DNA of 11,778 bases from Deltaproteobacteria bacterium (GCA_030671095.1 DAOVAK010000038.1:1-11778), one strand, 5' to 3'. Positions 1-6,910 are shown, counted from the stretch's first letter. Translations and numbers: made by a program. Notes: generated from the sequence alone by a model not told the origin.

Positions 1-282
1 TGGACCCAGCCCACTGATGGTTTTAATCTCGTTGGTGTTTGCCAGGTAAACCATGATGGGAGCCACCCCCGCAAAATTAACAAAATCCGACTGCAAAATG
101 CCGAGGCATATTCCAGCAGCCACGCCCGCGTCGATGGCATTCCCCCCCTTTTCCAGAATTCTCACCCCTGCCTGCGTAGCAAGATGGTGGCCAGACACGA
201 TCATCCCCGTTGTACCTCTGATAACGGGCCGGTGAGATGATCTCGACTGTTCAAAATTCGGAGAAATCTGTTCAGCAGACAT
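1..282 (-). CDS. Gamma-glutamyltranspeptidase-family protein, N-terminal part (runs off left edge)
   Basis: The 94 codons visible read as the N-terminus of a gamma-glutamyltranspeptidase (GGT, Ntn-hydrolase) family protein. Family-typical text includes GMIVSGHHLATQAG followed by ILEKGGNAIDAGVAAG (about residues 31-60), then the strand ending in MVYLANTNEIKTISGLGP. The ATG at 282 is preceded by GGAGG about 7 nt upstream, which supports this start. No signal peptide is seen: the first 20 residues are polar, so a cytoplasmic enzyme is inferred, unlike the periplasmic E. coli GGT. The autoprocessing Thr and catalytic half lie outside the window, so activity cannot be judged. It is the last visible gene of a tct-dipeptidase operon, 68 nt after the dipeptidase stop with no clear terminator between. 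GGT relatives also include acylases and amide hydrolases, so the acyl substrate is open. Confidence 0.85.
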   Translation of the reverse strand, partial: MSAEQISPNFEQSRSSHRPVIRGTTGMIVSGHHLATQAGVRILEKGGNAIDAGVAAGICLGILQSDFVNFAGVAPIMVYLANTNEIKTISGLGP

Positions 283-350
283 GGTTCGCCTCCACAATGT
301 TTGAGATTCCAGTGTTAAGCTTCCATCTACTCTTCCCCAAGAGGATAGAG

Positions 351-1364
351 TTACTTTAGAACTTGTTGGAACAGCCTGAGCAGGTTACCGCCCATAATGA
401 GTTCGATTTCTTCCATTTTGTAGCCGCGCTTTTTTAACCCCTTGATAAGGTTCGGCAATTCCTCCACGGTTTCAAGGCCAGCCGGGAAGCCGATTTCAGG
501 TGCAGCCTTTCCCATCTTGGCTGTAATTTCTCCCGCCAACAATTCCGGGGCATAATCTATGTAATCCGGGCCTATTGCCACGTGAGTAACCCCCGTCAGG
601 TCTTTAATGTGGTCTATATGGTCTATGAGGTTATCCATTGTAGCGGCACGTTCGCTTACGAAGGGAGGACAAAACACGACTCCCACTACGCCACCTTTTT
701 CGGCGATCCCTTCTATGGCTTCATCACTGAGGTTTCTGTAGTGATCGCGAACGGCTTTTGCATTGGAATGAGAAGCCATAATCGGATGCTGGCTAACCTC
801 CAAAACATCCATCACGCAGGCCTCTGAGAGATGGGAAACATCGATGACGATACCCAAGCGGTTCATTTCTCCCACGACCTGTCTGCCAAAACGGCTCAAC
901 CCTCCCGGGTTAGCCTCTGCCCCGCTATCGGATAACTCGTTCCTGAAATACCACCCCAACTGCATCACGCGTAAACCAATCCTATGAAACGTACGAAGCA
1001 TAAACAAATTACCATCCAGCGGCATACCGCCTTCCAAGTTAAATATAATACCAACCTTATCGGTATTTAAAACCTTCTCAAAATCGCTCGCACTGGTAAT
1101 TATCATCATATCTTCCGGCGCCTCTTCCACCTCGGTAATCATATTATCCATGAATTTCAAGGCACCCATGGTCTGGGTTCGGAAACCCACGGTTGCATTC
1201 CCGAAGGGCCTTAGCTGGTCTCCCCCGGTGGCGATTACCACGAACTTCACCCCGGCCTTGCGGTAACGGGAAATGTGGATCCTCTTCATAACCTGGGTTT
1301 CGCCTTGCAACCTGCGATGACACACGTCGACAGCTACATCCTCGTGTCCTAAGAAAGCAAACAT
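351..1364 (-). CDS. M19-family (membrane dipeptidase/renal dipeptidase-like) metallopeptidase
   Basis: This 337-residue protein is a full-length peptidase family M19 member, zinc enzymes that hydrolyse dipeptides, often with D- or unusual residues. The expected metal-site positions are visible: His7 and Asp9 (GHED), the bridging Glu111 in NLEGG, His178 in IDVSHLSE, His199 in ASHSN, and Asp267 in AIGPDYID. The RN pair at 210-211 and a C-terminal GGNLLRLF element (325-332) are also typical. ATG 1364 is chosen because it leaves the expected few residues before the first ligand and has GGAGG upstream. There is no signal peptide or lipobox, so a cytoplasmic location is inferred. It lies 137 nt downstream of tctA and 68 nt upstream of the GGT-family gene. 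Eukaryotic GGT and membrane dipeptidase act in series on glutathione conjugates, which suggests a similar two-step cleavage here (inference). Confidence 0.92.
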   Translation of the reverse strand: MFAFLGHEDVAVDVCHRRLQGETQVMKRIHISRYRKAGVKFVVIATGGDQLRPFGNATVGFRTQTMGALKFMDNMITEVEEAPEDMMIITSASDFEKVLNTDKVGIIFNLEGGMPLDGNLFMLRTFHRIGLRVMQLGWYFRNELSDSGAEANPGGLSRFGRQVVGEMNRLGIVIDVSHLSEACVMDVLEVSQHPIMASHSNAKAVRDHYRNLSDEAIEGIAEKGGVVGVVFCPPFVSERAATMDNLIDHIDHIKDLTGVTHVAIGPDYIDYAPELLAGEITAKMGKAAPEIGFPAGLETVEELPNLIKGLKKRGYKMEEIELIMGGNLLRLFQQVLK

Positions 1365-1501
1365 TTCCTACCACCTCCGTTTACATGTTGGACAAGGATT
1401 TCTTCTTGGAGACCTATCCCAACCTAGAATGAAGCTGTGGAAAGAACTCTGAGTGGGTGCCCCGGTTGCAGGTCAAAAGTGGTTATTTGCCGAGTTAAAT
1501 C

Positions 1502-3028
1502 TCACGGCCTCGAGATCTCCTCATTTGTTGAAACAGAGGCCGCTTCTTTAGCCTCTATTGCTCTGATTTGGGCTTCCCTTCTGAGCCCAAGAACAACCGC
1601 CAACACGGAGAGCAAGATGAACATGAGAGAAATCGGCCTCGTGAAAAACAACATGGGCCCTGCATCTGGGAGCATGAGCGCCGCCCGTAAATTTCTTTCC
1701 ATGATCGGGCCTAGAATCAAAGTCATGGCAACGGCGAGGACCGGGAATCCCCCCTTCTGGCAGAGATACCCCAAAAACCCGAAAATAATGGAGATCCAGA
1801 AGTAGTAAACATGTCCGTAGCCTATGGAGGCACCGGTAATGGCCAAAACCGATACAATAGGCATCAAGTACTTCCTTTTGATCAAGGCAACCTTGGCAAT
1901 GTGTTTAGCTAACGACAGACCCAAAGGCAAAATTAACAAGTTGCACATTATCATCGTCCCGAAGATGACGTAAATCAGAGTAGCTTCCTCGCGGAACAAC
2001 GTGGGTCCCGGTATCAAGCCATGGATGATCATTGCGCCCATTATCATGAGGGTATTGGTGTCCCCCGGGATTCCCAGGGTGAGCAAGGGAATCAGGGCTC
2101 CGCCGGTCACTGCGTTATTCGCAGACTCACTGGCACACACTCCTTCAACTGCCCCCTTGCCAAATTGCTCGGGATGTTTGGATTTCCGCTTGGCCTCGCC
2201 GTAAGCCATAAAGGAGGCTACGACGGCACCGGTTCCAGGCAGGATTCCGATGAAAGTACCAATGAGGCCCGACTTGAGGATCGTAACCCACAGCTTCGGC
2301 AAGAGCCTGTAGGCAACCACCAGACCCGAAACTCCTTTTTGCAGCTTTGCAACGGCCTCGGTTTGTTCCGCCATTCGGAAAGCTTCTGCAACACAGAATA
2401 GGCCTATAATAGCGGGCACCGGCGGTATCCCTATCATGATTTCCTGGATGCCGAAGGTAAATCTCGGAAATTGAGCGACGAGATCAATGCCGACCGTGGA
2501 GAGCAGGAGCCCTAGGCAGGCGGCGATAAGACCTTTAACGACGGATTTGCTCGATAGAGAGAATACAACGGCTGTTGCAAGCAAGCCCAGTGAAAAGTAT
2601 TCTGGCCCTGCGAACCAGGTTGCCACCTGGGCCAACTTCAGAGAAAGGAAGATTAAGAAGATGCAGCTCAGAAGTCCTCCCAGGGTCGAAGACATTGTCG
2701 CTACGCCGAGTGCCGTTCCCCCTTCTCCCTTCTTGGTCATCGGATGTCCATCAATTGCTGTTACCGCTGCTGTAGGAGTACCAGGGAGATTCATGAGGAT
2801 AGCGGTAATAGACCCCCCGTATATAGCTCCACAGTAGATGCCCAAAAGCAAAATGAAGGCCGAAACCTTGGAAAAGGTGAATGTCAGAGGAATCAGTAAA
2901 CCGATTGCCATGGTGGACGTTAGGCCCGGGACCGCTCCCACCACGATTCCAGCTAACACCGAACCAAGCACCAGGAGAAAATGCTGGGGTTGCAGGATAA
3001 TTGCAATTGCCTGTGCAAATAGACTCAA
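1502..3028 (-). CDS. tctA: Tripartite tricarboxylate transporter, large permease subunit TctA
   Basis: A 508-residue polytopic membrane protein of the TctA family, the large transport subunit of TTT carriers that use ion gradients to import carboxylates delivered by a periplasmic binding protein. Family hallmarks are GAVPGLTSTMAIGLLIPLTF (31-50), GGSITAILMNLPGTP (71-85), the second-half equivalent GILPGTGAVVA (261-271), and ESANNAVTGG followed by LGIPGD (301-323). About a dozen hydrophobic segments are evident, and length matches the family. The start is TTG at 3028-3026. An in-frame stop lies two codons upstream and the next Met is residue 40, inside a conserved motif, while GAGGA sits about 8 nt upstream, so TTG is effectively forced. 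It starts 21 nt after the tctB stop, indicating cotranscription. The substrate cannot be read from TctA. Confidence 0.95.
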   Translation of the reverse strand: MSLFAQAIAIILQPQHFLLVLGSVLAGIVVGAVPGLTSTMAIGLLIPLTFTFSKVSAFILLLGIYCGAIYGGSITAILMNLPGTPTAAVTAIDGHPMTKKGEGGTALGVATMSSTLGGLLSCIFLIFLSLKLAQVATWFAGPEYFSLGLLATAVVFSLSSKSVVKGLIAACLGLLLSTVGIDLVAQFPRFTFGIQEIMIGIPPVPAIIGLFCVAEAFRMAEQTEAVAKLQKGVSGLVVAYRLLPKLWVTILKSGLIGTFIGILPGTGAVVASFMAYGEAKRKSKHPEQFGKGAVEGVCASESANNAVTGGALIPLLTLGIPGDTNTLMIMGAMIIHGLIPGPTLFREEATLIYVIFGTMIMCNLLILPLGLSLAKHIAKVALIKRKYLMPIVSVLAITGASIGYGHVYYFWISIIFGFLGYLCQKGGFPVLAVAMTLILGPIMERNLRAALMLPDAGPMLFFTRPISLMFILLSVLAVVLGLRREAQIRAIEAKEAASVSTNEEISRP

Positions 3029-3049
3029 GGCTTAATTCCTCAGCCTATT

Positions 3050-3559
3050 TCACTCTAAGATACCTTCCAGCCATACGCCGGGAGGTACATAGGCTTTAAG
3101 CACCTTAATGAAGAAAAAATAAAGGCCGAACGCCGTAATGGAGGAGAGTATGACGCTCGTTATGGTCTTGGTTCGGAAGAGTTTCATTAGGATGAAGACA
3201 TAGACACCGGTGGACAGTAGGAACCCCATTTTCACGATGAACCAGGGGTAGACTATACTGGAGATAAACACGTAAACTATGCGGCGCGCCGTAACCGAGG
3301 CTTCATCCCTGGTTCCCTTCCTCCATAGACCGCACAACTTCCTCAAAGACTCAAGGGGGCTCGGGGTATCCGAAGAAAGTCTTCTTATGAGCTGTACCAC
3401 GAGGAAAATTGCCGCGATTCCGGTAATGACACACAAGGTTCTAGGGAACAGGGCACCTCCCCCGGGGTCGCCTGGAAGCTGGGGAAAGGTAAAGGTGATT
3501 GTGAAGAAGACGACGCTAATCACCAGGGCAATTATAACTATTATCCACTCTGCGATCAT
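3050..3559 (-). CDS. tctB: Tripartite tricarboxylate transporter, small membrane subunit TctB
   Basis: This 169-residue protein fits the TctB (DUF1468) small subunit of TTT transporters: short, with about four transmembrane segments (roughly 4-24, 41-58, 90-127 as a longer hydrophobic stretch or pair, and 133-152) and poor sequence conservation. A GDPGGGALFPR segment (30-40) between the first two helices and a C-terminal PPGVW are characteristic. It lies between tctC and tctA, the standard arrangement. The ATG at 3559 lacks an obvious Shine-Dalgarno sequence. The gene is separated from tctC by 57 nt that carry a strong stem-loop, so its expression may be lower than that of the binding protein. 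TctB is thought to stabilise or assist TctA; its exact role is poorly known in the family. Confidence 0.9.
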   Translation of the reverse strand: MIAEWIIVIIALVISVVFFTITFTFPQLPGDPGGGALFPRTLCVITGIAAIFLVVQLIRRLSSDTPSPLESLRKLCGLWRKGTRDEASVTARRIVYVFISSIVYPWFIVKMGFLLSTGVYVFILMKLFRTKTITSVILSSITAFGLYFFFIKVLKAYVPPGVWLEGILE

Positions 3560-3578
3560 AATTTACGACCACAATTTA

Positions 3579-3608
3579 GGTTAGGCGAGGCCGAAACCTC
3601 GCCTAACC
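3579..3608 (-). promoter_or_regulatory. Perfect 12-bp intercistronic stem-loop between tctC and tctB
   Basis: GGTTAGGCGAGG and its exact reverse complement are separated by 6 nt, starting 8 nt after the tctC stop codon on the coding (minus) strand. The stem is GC-rich and should be stable in RNA. It is followed by TAAATTGTGG rather than a T-run, so it is not a standard intrinsic terminator. A likely role is protection of the tctC mRNA 3' end or partial attenuation, giving more binding protein than membrane subunits. The structure is seen directly; its role is inferred. Confidence 0.75.
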
Positions 3609-3616
3609 GTATTGTA

Positions 3617-4597
3617 TTACTTTCCCCCCTTGATGATACGTAATGCCGTTGTCATGTCTTTTTGCATATTATGCATGTGCTTGGTATAAGCGGGGCCATC
3701 CTTCTTCAGAATCGAGAGCCCTAGCTTGTTGAGTTCCTGTTCAAATTGAGGAATTCCCCATACCTTTTTGGTGGCTTTTGAAAGCACCTTCTTTGCCTGC
3801 TTCGGAAGGCCCTTAGGACCACCTATTCCGTAAGGGTGCTCCCATACGACGTCCCAACCTAGTTCCCTCAAGGTGGGCATATCCGGATAATCAGGTTGCC
3901 GTTTAGAAGACATATATCCGAGGAACTTGAGTTTTCCCTCTTTTATGTATGGGATGTTGGGTCTCACCCAGGTAACGTTGATGTCAACGTGTCCGCCCAG
4001 TATTGCCGCGGCCTGCTGAGGGGAACCTGTGTGGACAATGGCCTTAGCGTCGAACCCGGCAGCCTCCATCCATAATACCAACGGCTGATGGTAAACGCCA
4101 CTGATGTCGGAAATACCCACGGTGAGTTTGCCCGGTTTCTTCTTAGCGTCCGCCACGAAATCCTTGGCCGTTTTCCAAGGGGCATCGCTCCTCGCGACAA
4201 TAACCGGGGATTGAAAAGCAAAGCCTCCCAATATATCAAAATCCTCGATGTATATCGGGGATAGACCCATCGGTTTGAACTTGGGCAGATCTCCCTGAAT
4301 CGTCACGAGGGTATAACCGTCAGGTTTGGCATTCTTGGCGGCAGTATAGCCAATACTTCCACCTCCCCCGGTGATATTTTGAACAATCACCTGCTTCCCG
4401 ATGAATTTCTCAAACTGCCTTATAAAGATCCTGGTAGCCGTATCAGCTCCCCCACCAGCTCTCCACATAATAATCCAATTGAGGTTTTTTTTGGGATATT
4501 TCTCTGCTGCACCGCTGTACCCCATCAGCACAACCGATGCGAGAAATACTACCCCCAGGACGATGACCAAACTTTTGATAACTTTCATTCTTGACAT
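3617..4597 (-). CDS. tctC: Tripartite tricarboxylate transporter substrate-binding protein TctC (Bug family)
   Basis: A 326-residue periplasmic solute-binding protein of the TTT/Bug family. It begins with a signal peptide (basic MSRMKVIK, hydrophobic core to about residue 26, probable cleavage near GYSGAA, about 28-31). The mature part shows family elements: AGGGAD (47-52), NITGGGGSIG (74-83), KPDGYT (91-96), and the later ligand-site region around GSPQQAAAILGGHVD. The missing usual Pro before GGG and the Ala-Asp that follows are mild variants. The start ATG 4597 is backed by AAGGAGGGAG with about 8 nt spacing. It is the first gene after a near-consensus promoter at 4729-4757, with tctB-tctA-M19-GGT behind it. 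Bug proteins bind small carboxylates, amino-acid derivatives or aromatic acids, so the ligand is not assignable from sequence. The hydrolases downstream hint at a peptide-like or acylated carboxylate (inference). Confidence 0.94.
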   Translation of the reverse strand: MSRMKVIKSLVIVLGVVFLASVVLMGYSGAAEKYPKKNLNWIIMWRAGGGADTATRIFIRQFEKFIGKQVIVQNITGGGGSIGYTAAKNAKPDGYTLVTIQGDLPKFKPMGLSPIYIEDFDILGGFAFQSPVIVARSDAPWKTAKDFVADAKKKPGKLTVGISDISGVYHQPLVLWMEAAGFDAKAIVHTGSPQQAAAILGGHVDINVTWVRPNIPYIKEGKLKFLGYMSSKRQPDYPDMPTLRELGWDVVWEHPYGIGGPKGLPKQAKKVLSKATKKVWGIPQFEQELNKLGLSILKKDGPAYTKHMHNMQKDMTTALRIIKGGK

Positions 4598-4650
4598 AAT
4601 CTCTCCCTCCTTATTAGGTTTGCATTATCGTTGATTCCCTTTTTTTGCAC

Positions 4651-4660
4651 TCACCTCCTT
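4651..4660 (-). promoter_or_regulatory. Full anti-Shine-Dalgarno match in the tctC leader
   Basis: On the transcript strand this reads AAGGAGGTGA, complementary to the full 3'-terminal TCACCTCCTT of 16S rRNA. It lies about 54 nt upstream of the tctC start, which already has its own AAGGAGG. The GTG at 4650-4648 abuts it and opens a 21-codon frame that ends at 4585, overlapping the tctC start. Three-nucleotide spacing from the SD to that GTG is short for efficient initiation. It could be a leader-peptide site or a ribosome standby site (inference). Confidence 0.5.
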
Positions 4661-4728
4661 TCTCCGGCAGTATTTCATCCGCCAGATGTTATCCCTATAC
4701 TTTAATTTGCGCCTTTATGCGGGCTTCA

Positions 4729-4757
4729 ATTGTAATGCAGCTTTCCTTCTTTGTCAA
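4729..4757 (-). promoter_or_regulatory. Sigma-70-type promoter of the tctCBA-dipeptidase-GGT operon
   Basis: On the minus strand a perfect -35 box TTGACA (4757-4752) is followed after exactly 17 nt by TACAAT (4734-4729), 5 of 6 matches to TATAAT. Transcription would start near 4722, giving a leader of about 125 nt before tctC. This is the strongest promoter-like sequence I see in the window, and its position fits the first gene of the operon. Control sites for it are not evident apart from the AT-rich palindrome farther upstream. Confidence 0.75.
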
Positions 4758-4819
4758 GAAATTTTTCTGCGGGGTGTTCCCTGATTTTTTTAGGAAATAT
4801 TTTTGTAACTCTCTAATTT

Positions 4820-4843
4820 TATTGAGAAATATATATTTCAATA
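4820..4843. repeat. AT-rich imperfect inverted repeat upstream of the tct promoter
   Basis: TATTGAGAAATAT is followed directly by ATATTTCAATA. The arms pair fully except for one extra G in the left arm. It sits about 65 bp upstream of the tct -35 box and about 120 bp upstream of the EamA-side -35 box. It could be a regulator site or simply an AT-rich flexible element; nothing in the sequence decides this. Confidence 0.4.
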
Positions 4844-4928
4844 GGGAACTCAGGAAACTCAAGACCTTTTTGGATCTTACTAACCCCGGAAATCTTCCAG
4901 GATCTCAACGCATGGGATATATCGACTA

Positions 4929-4942
4929 TGCCCAATTGGGCA
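4929..4942. promoter_or_regulatory. Perfect 14-bp palindrome, candidate regulator-binding site
   Basis: TGCCCAATTGGGCA is a perfect palindrome ending 18 bp upstream of the plus-strand -35 box at 4961. A contiguous palindrome of this size at this distance is typical of a dimeric activator or repressor operator. No second copy was found in the window, and no regulator gene is nearby to identify the family. Confidence 0.5.
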
Positions 4943-4953
4943 AACCGCAGAAA

Positions 4954-4979
4954 AGCGGCGTTGACTATGTGACGCCGCT
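4954..4979. promoter_or_regulatory. Inverted repeat straddling the -35 box, candidate operator
   Basis: AGCGGCGT (4954-4961) and ACGCCGCT (4972-4979) are exact reverse complements separated by 10 bp. The spacer contains all but the first base of the TTGACT -35 element. Half-sites about 18 bp apart centre to centre fall on the same DNA face after nearly two turns, as expected for a dimeric repressor that occludes the promoter. The repeat is seen; the operator role is inferred. Confidence 0.5.
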
Positions 4980-4989
4980 GAAATATAGT
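4961..4989 (+). promoter_or_regulatory. Sigma-70-type promoter for the EamA/DapB-like gene pair
   Basis: TTGACT (4961-4966, 5 of 6 consensus matches) and TATAGT (4984-4989, 5 of 6) are separated by the optimal 17 bp. The expected transcript start near 4996 leaves a leader of about 37 nt before the ATG at 5033. The -35 box is embedded in an inverted repeat, so regulated expression is likely. Confidence 0.65.
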
Positions 4990-5032
4990 ACAGACTATTA
5001 TCTTCGCGTTTCCCCGTGTTCATGGATTTGAA

Positions 5033-5938
5033 ATGAATATAGAGATAATGTCATTTTCTGTTCTGCTGCCAGCAACGATCACACTATGTGCAGCTTTCTT
5101 GTTCGCAACTTCTAGCACCTTGGTGCGCGCGGGCATAAGAGACGCAAATGCCACTGTTGGATTGTCCATTACATTGACCATCAATGTTTTGGTGCTATGG
5201 GCGTCGAGTTTCTCTTTTTATGATGTGAATTTTGATGTCTGGCAATGGCGCTATTTTATCATGGCCGGACTATTTGCTCCCGCTCTCGCGCGTTTTTTCA
5301 ACTACAGGGCCATTGCCAAACTTGGCCTCAATATCTCTGCTCCTATTATTTATACCTACCCTGTTGTTTCGGTTTTTCTTGCCATGGTATTTCTCGGCGA
5401 ACGATTGCCGTTTTGGGGGCTTATTGGAGGATTTCTCGTTATCTTTGGCGGTATTATTGTCGGCTCAACCAAGGGGAATAGGGAAATTGCTTTTGAAAAG
5501 AAATACCTCGTTTTCCCCATCTTGGCAGCATTTTTTTATGGAAGTTCTTTCGTCTTCCGGAAGCTGGGTATTGATCTGGTAGCCTCGCCCATTATAGCCG
5601 CAGCCGTAACTGCTACTGCTTCTTGGATCCTCCTTGCTTTATATCTCATCATTACTCAACGTCATCGTGGTATTCATGTAAATCGACGTGGAATCGTTTT
5701 TTTTTCTCTCGCCGGATTGGCCTCTAGCATCGCTATTCCCTTGCTCTACTTGGCTTTTCAAATGGGAAACGTTGTTATCGTAGCCCCCCTTAATAATACA
5801 GTTCCGCTTTTTATTCTCCTTATTTCGTACATTTTCTTTCGGGAGGAAGAGCTGTTCTCTTCCCGCATTATCAGCGGCACCATATTCATTGTTGTCGGCG
5901 TAATTTTGCTCACCGCCTCACATAAGGGGATAGTATGA
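5033..5938 (+). CDS. EamA/DMT-superfamily permease
   Basis: A 301-residue membrane protein with about ten hydrophobic helices arranged as two tandem EamA domains, the usual size of the drug/metabolite transporter superfamily. The first repeat ends with LGERLPFWGLIGG and a glycine-rich helix (about 121-147). The second ends with the matching FFREEELFSSRIISG and a final helix (about 267-295). Members export or import amino acids, nucleosides, sugars and other metabolites; the substrate cannot be read here. The ATG at 5033 follows a weak GGA, and a second Met at residue 6 is an alternative. The stop overlaps the next start as ATGA (5935-5938), indicating translational coupling with the DapB-like reductase, so the permease may move that enzyme's substrate or product (inference). 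Base composition is more AT-rich than in the flanking operons. Confidence 0.88.
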   Translation: MNIEIMSFSVLLPATITLCAAFLFATSSTLVRAGIRDANATVGLSITLTINVLVLWASSFSFYDVNFDVWQWRYFIMAGLFAPALARFFNYRAIAKLGLNISAPIIYTYPVVSVFLAMVFLGERLPFWGLIGGFLVIFGGIIVGSTKGNREIAFEKKYLVFPILAAFFYGSSFVFRKLGIDLVASPIIAAAVTATASWILLALYLIITQRHRGIHVNRRGIVFFSLAGLASSIAIPLLYLAFQMGNVVIVAPLNNTVPLFILLISYIFFREEELFSSRIISGTIFIVVGVILLTASHKGIV

Positions 5939-6732
5939 AAATCAAGGTTTGTTTAGCAGGGGCTACAGGACGGGTTGGACGTTGCCTTGTGAATGGAATT
6001 TTGAAGTCTAAAGATTTGGAATTGGTGAGCGCTGTATCTCGTACATATAAAAAACAAAATTTAGGTAAGGTCCTAAATAACTCCCGAATAGACTTGGTAA
6101 TCAGCGGCTCAGTTGCGGAAGCATTACGTACAACAACTAATGTATTGATAGATTATACACACCCACATATCGTCAAAAGCAATGTTTTATGTGCAGTAAA
6201 TAATGGAGTGAATGTTGTCATGGGGACCTCTGGCCTTACCGATGATGATTACAAGGAAATTGACGTATCTGCCCGTTTAAACAGGGTGGGTGTTTTAGCC
6301 GGGGGTAACTTTGCAATTACAGCCTCACTGATGCAACGGTTCGCTTTGATAGCAGCCAAGTATATTCCTCAATGGGAGATTATAGATTATGCGGATGTCA
6401 GTAAGATTGATGCACCCAGCGGGACTACCCACGAGCTTGCCTCTCGATTGTGCCGGATAAGAAAGCCAGTTTTGCATCATTTAATTGAAGAGACACACGG
6501 CGCAAAGGAAAGCAGAGGAGCAACGGTCAGCGGCTCTCAAATTCATTCGATACGCCTTCCTGGATATGATTTCTCGGCTGAGGTGATATTTGGATTACCG
6601 AATGAAAGATTGATAATTCGTCACGAAGCCATCAACAGTGCGGAACCTTACGTAGCAGGAACTTTACTGGCTGTTCGGAAAGTTAGTTCTTTCGTAGGGG
6701 TTGTAAAGGGCATAGACAATTTTATAGAGTGA
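5935..6732 (+). CDS. DapB-like NAD(P)-dependent reductase lacking the catalytic histidine motif
   Basis: The 265-residue protein has the fold and length of 4-hydroxy-tetrahydrodipicolinate reductase (DapB). It has an N-terminal nucleotide-binding GATGRVGR (9-16), LIDYTHP (71-77), MGTSG (96-100), a C-terminal-domain DAPSGT (159-164) and an IHSIRLPG element (203-210). In true DapB the segment before DAPSGT carries HHRHK, whose first His and final Lys are catalytic. Here the aligned segment is ADVSK (153-157): Lys157 is kept, but Ala153 replaces the His and the other basic residues are gone. A role other than lysine/diaminopimelate synthesis is therefore likely. Reduction of another cyclic imine or unsaturated amino acid is one possibility (inference). 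It overlaps the EamA permease by 4 nt. The gene is noticeably AT-rich. No clear terminator follows. Confidence 0.85.
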   Translation: MKIKVCLAGATGRVGRCLVNGILKSKDLELVSAVSRTYKKQNLGKVLNNSRIDLVISGSVAEALRTTTNVLIDYTHPHIVKSNVLCAVNNGVNVVMGTSGLTDDDYKEIDVSARLNRVGVLAGGNFAITASLMQRFALIAAKYIPQWEIIDYADVSKIDAPSGTTHELASRLCRIRKPVLHHLIEETHGAKESRGATVSGSQIHSIRLPGYDFSAEVIFGLPNERLIIRHEAINSAEPYVAGTLLAVRKVSSFVGVVKGIDNFIE

Positions 6733-6910
6733 AAGATTCTTTGCAGCTTGTCCATTAAAGGCAGTGTCACGTTTCGTCAAAAATCCACTTCAAGCTTGCG
6801 GGTATGATACCGAACTGTGATTTTCGTTTTAGGGTATTGCCACCCAGACTTGGAGATATTTCATGTTCATTTCTTTCGACCTTAGAACCAAGAAGGGAGG
6901 GTAATTCGGC

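Larger units (their letters stand above)
4598..5032. other. Divergent intergenic control region between tctC and the EamA gene
   Basis: These 435 bases hold no convincing gene. They contain the leader and sigma-70-type promoter of the tct operon on the minus strand, an AT-rich imperfect palindrome (4820-4843), a perfect 14-bp palindrome (4929-4942), and a plus-strand promoter with an overlapping inverted repeat just before the EamA gene. A 128-codon open frame across it on the plus strand overlaps all of these signals and resembles no family I recognise. No regulator gene is present in the window to act on these sites. Confidence 0.7.

Noticed and set aside
305..350. Short stem CTCTT/AAGAG after the dipeptidase stop
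   Set aside because: A 5-bp stem without a following T-run; does not support transcription ending before the GGT-family gene.
4889..4899. GGAAATCTTCC inverted repeat in the control region
   Set aside because: Four-base arms are expected by chance and it is not placed against either promoter.
4645..5031. 128-codon plus-strand open frame ending 1 nt before the EamA gene
   Set aside because: It starts with TTG, runs across both promoters and all palindromes of the control region, has no recognisable domain and no SD; best explained as chance.
6801..6811. GGTATGATACC palindrome upstream of the SDR gene
   Set aside because: Only 5+1+5 bp, with no matching promoter boxes around it; could easily be chance.
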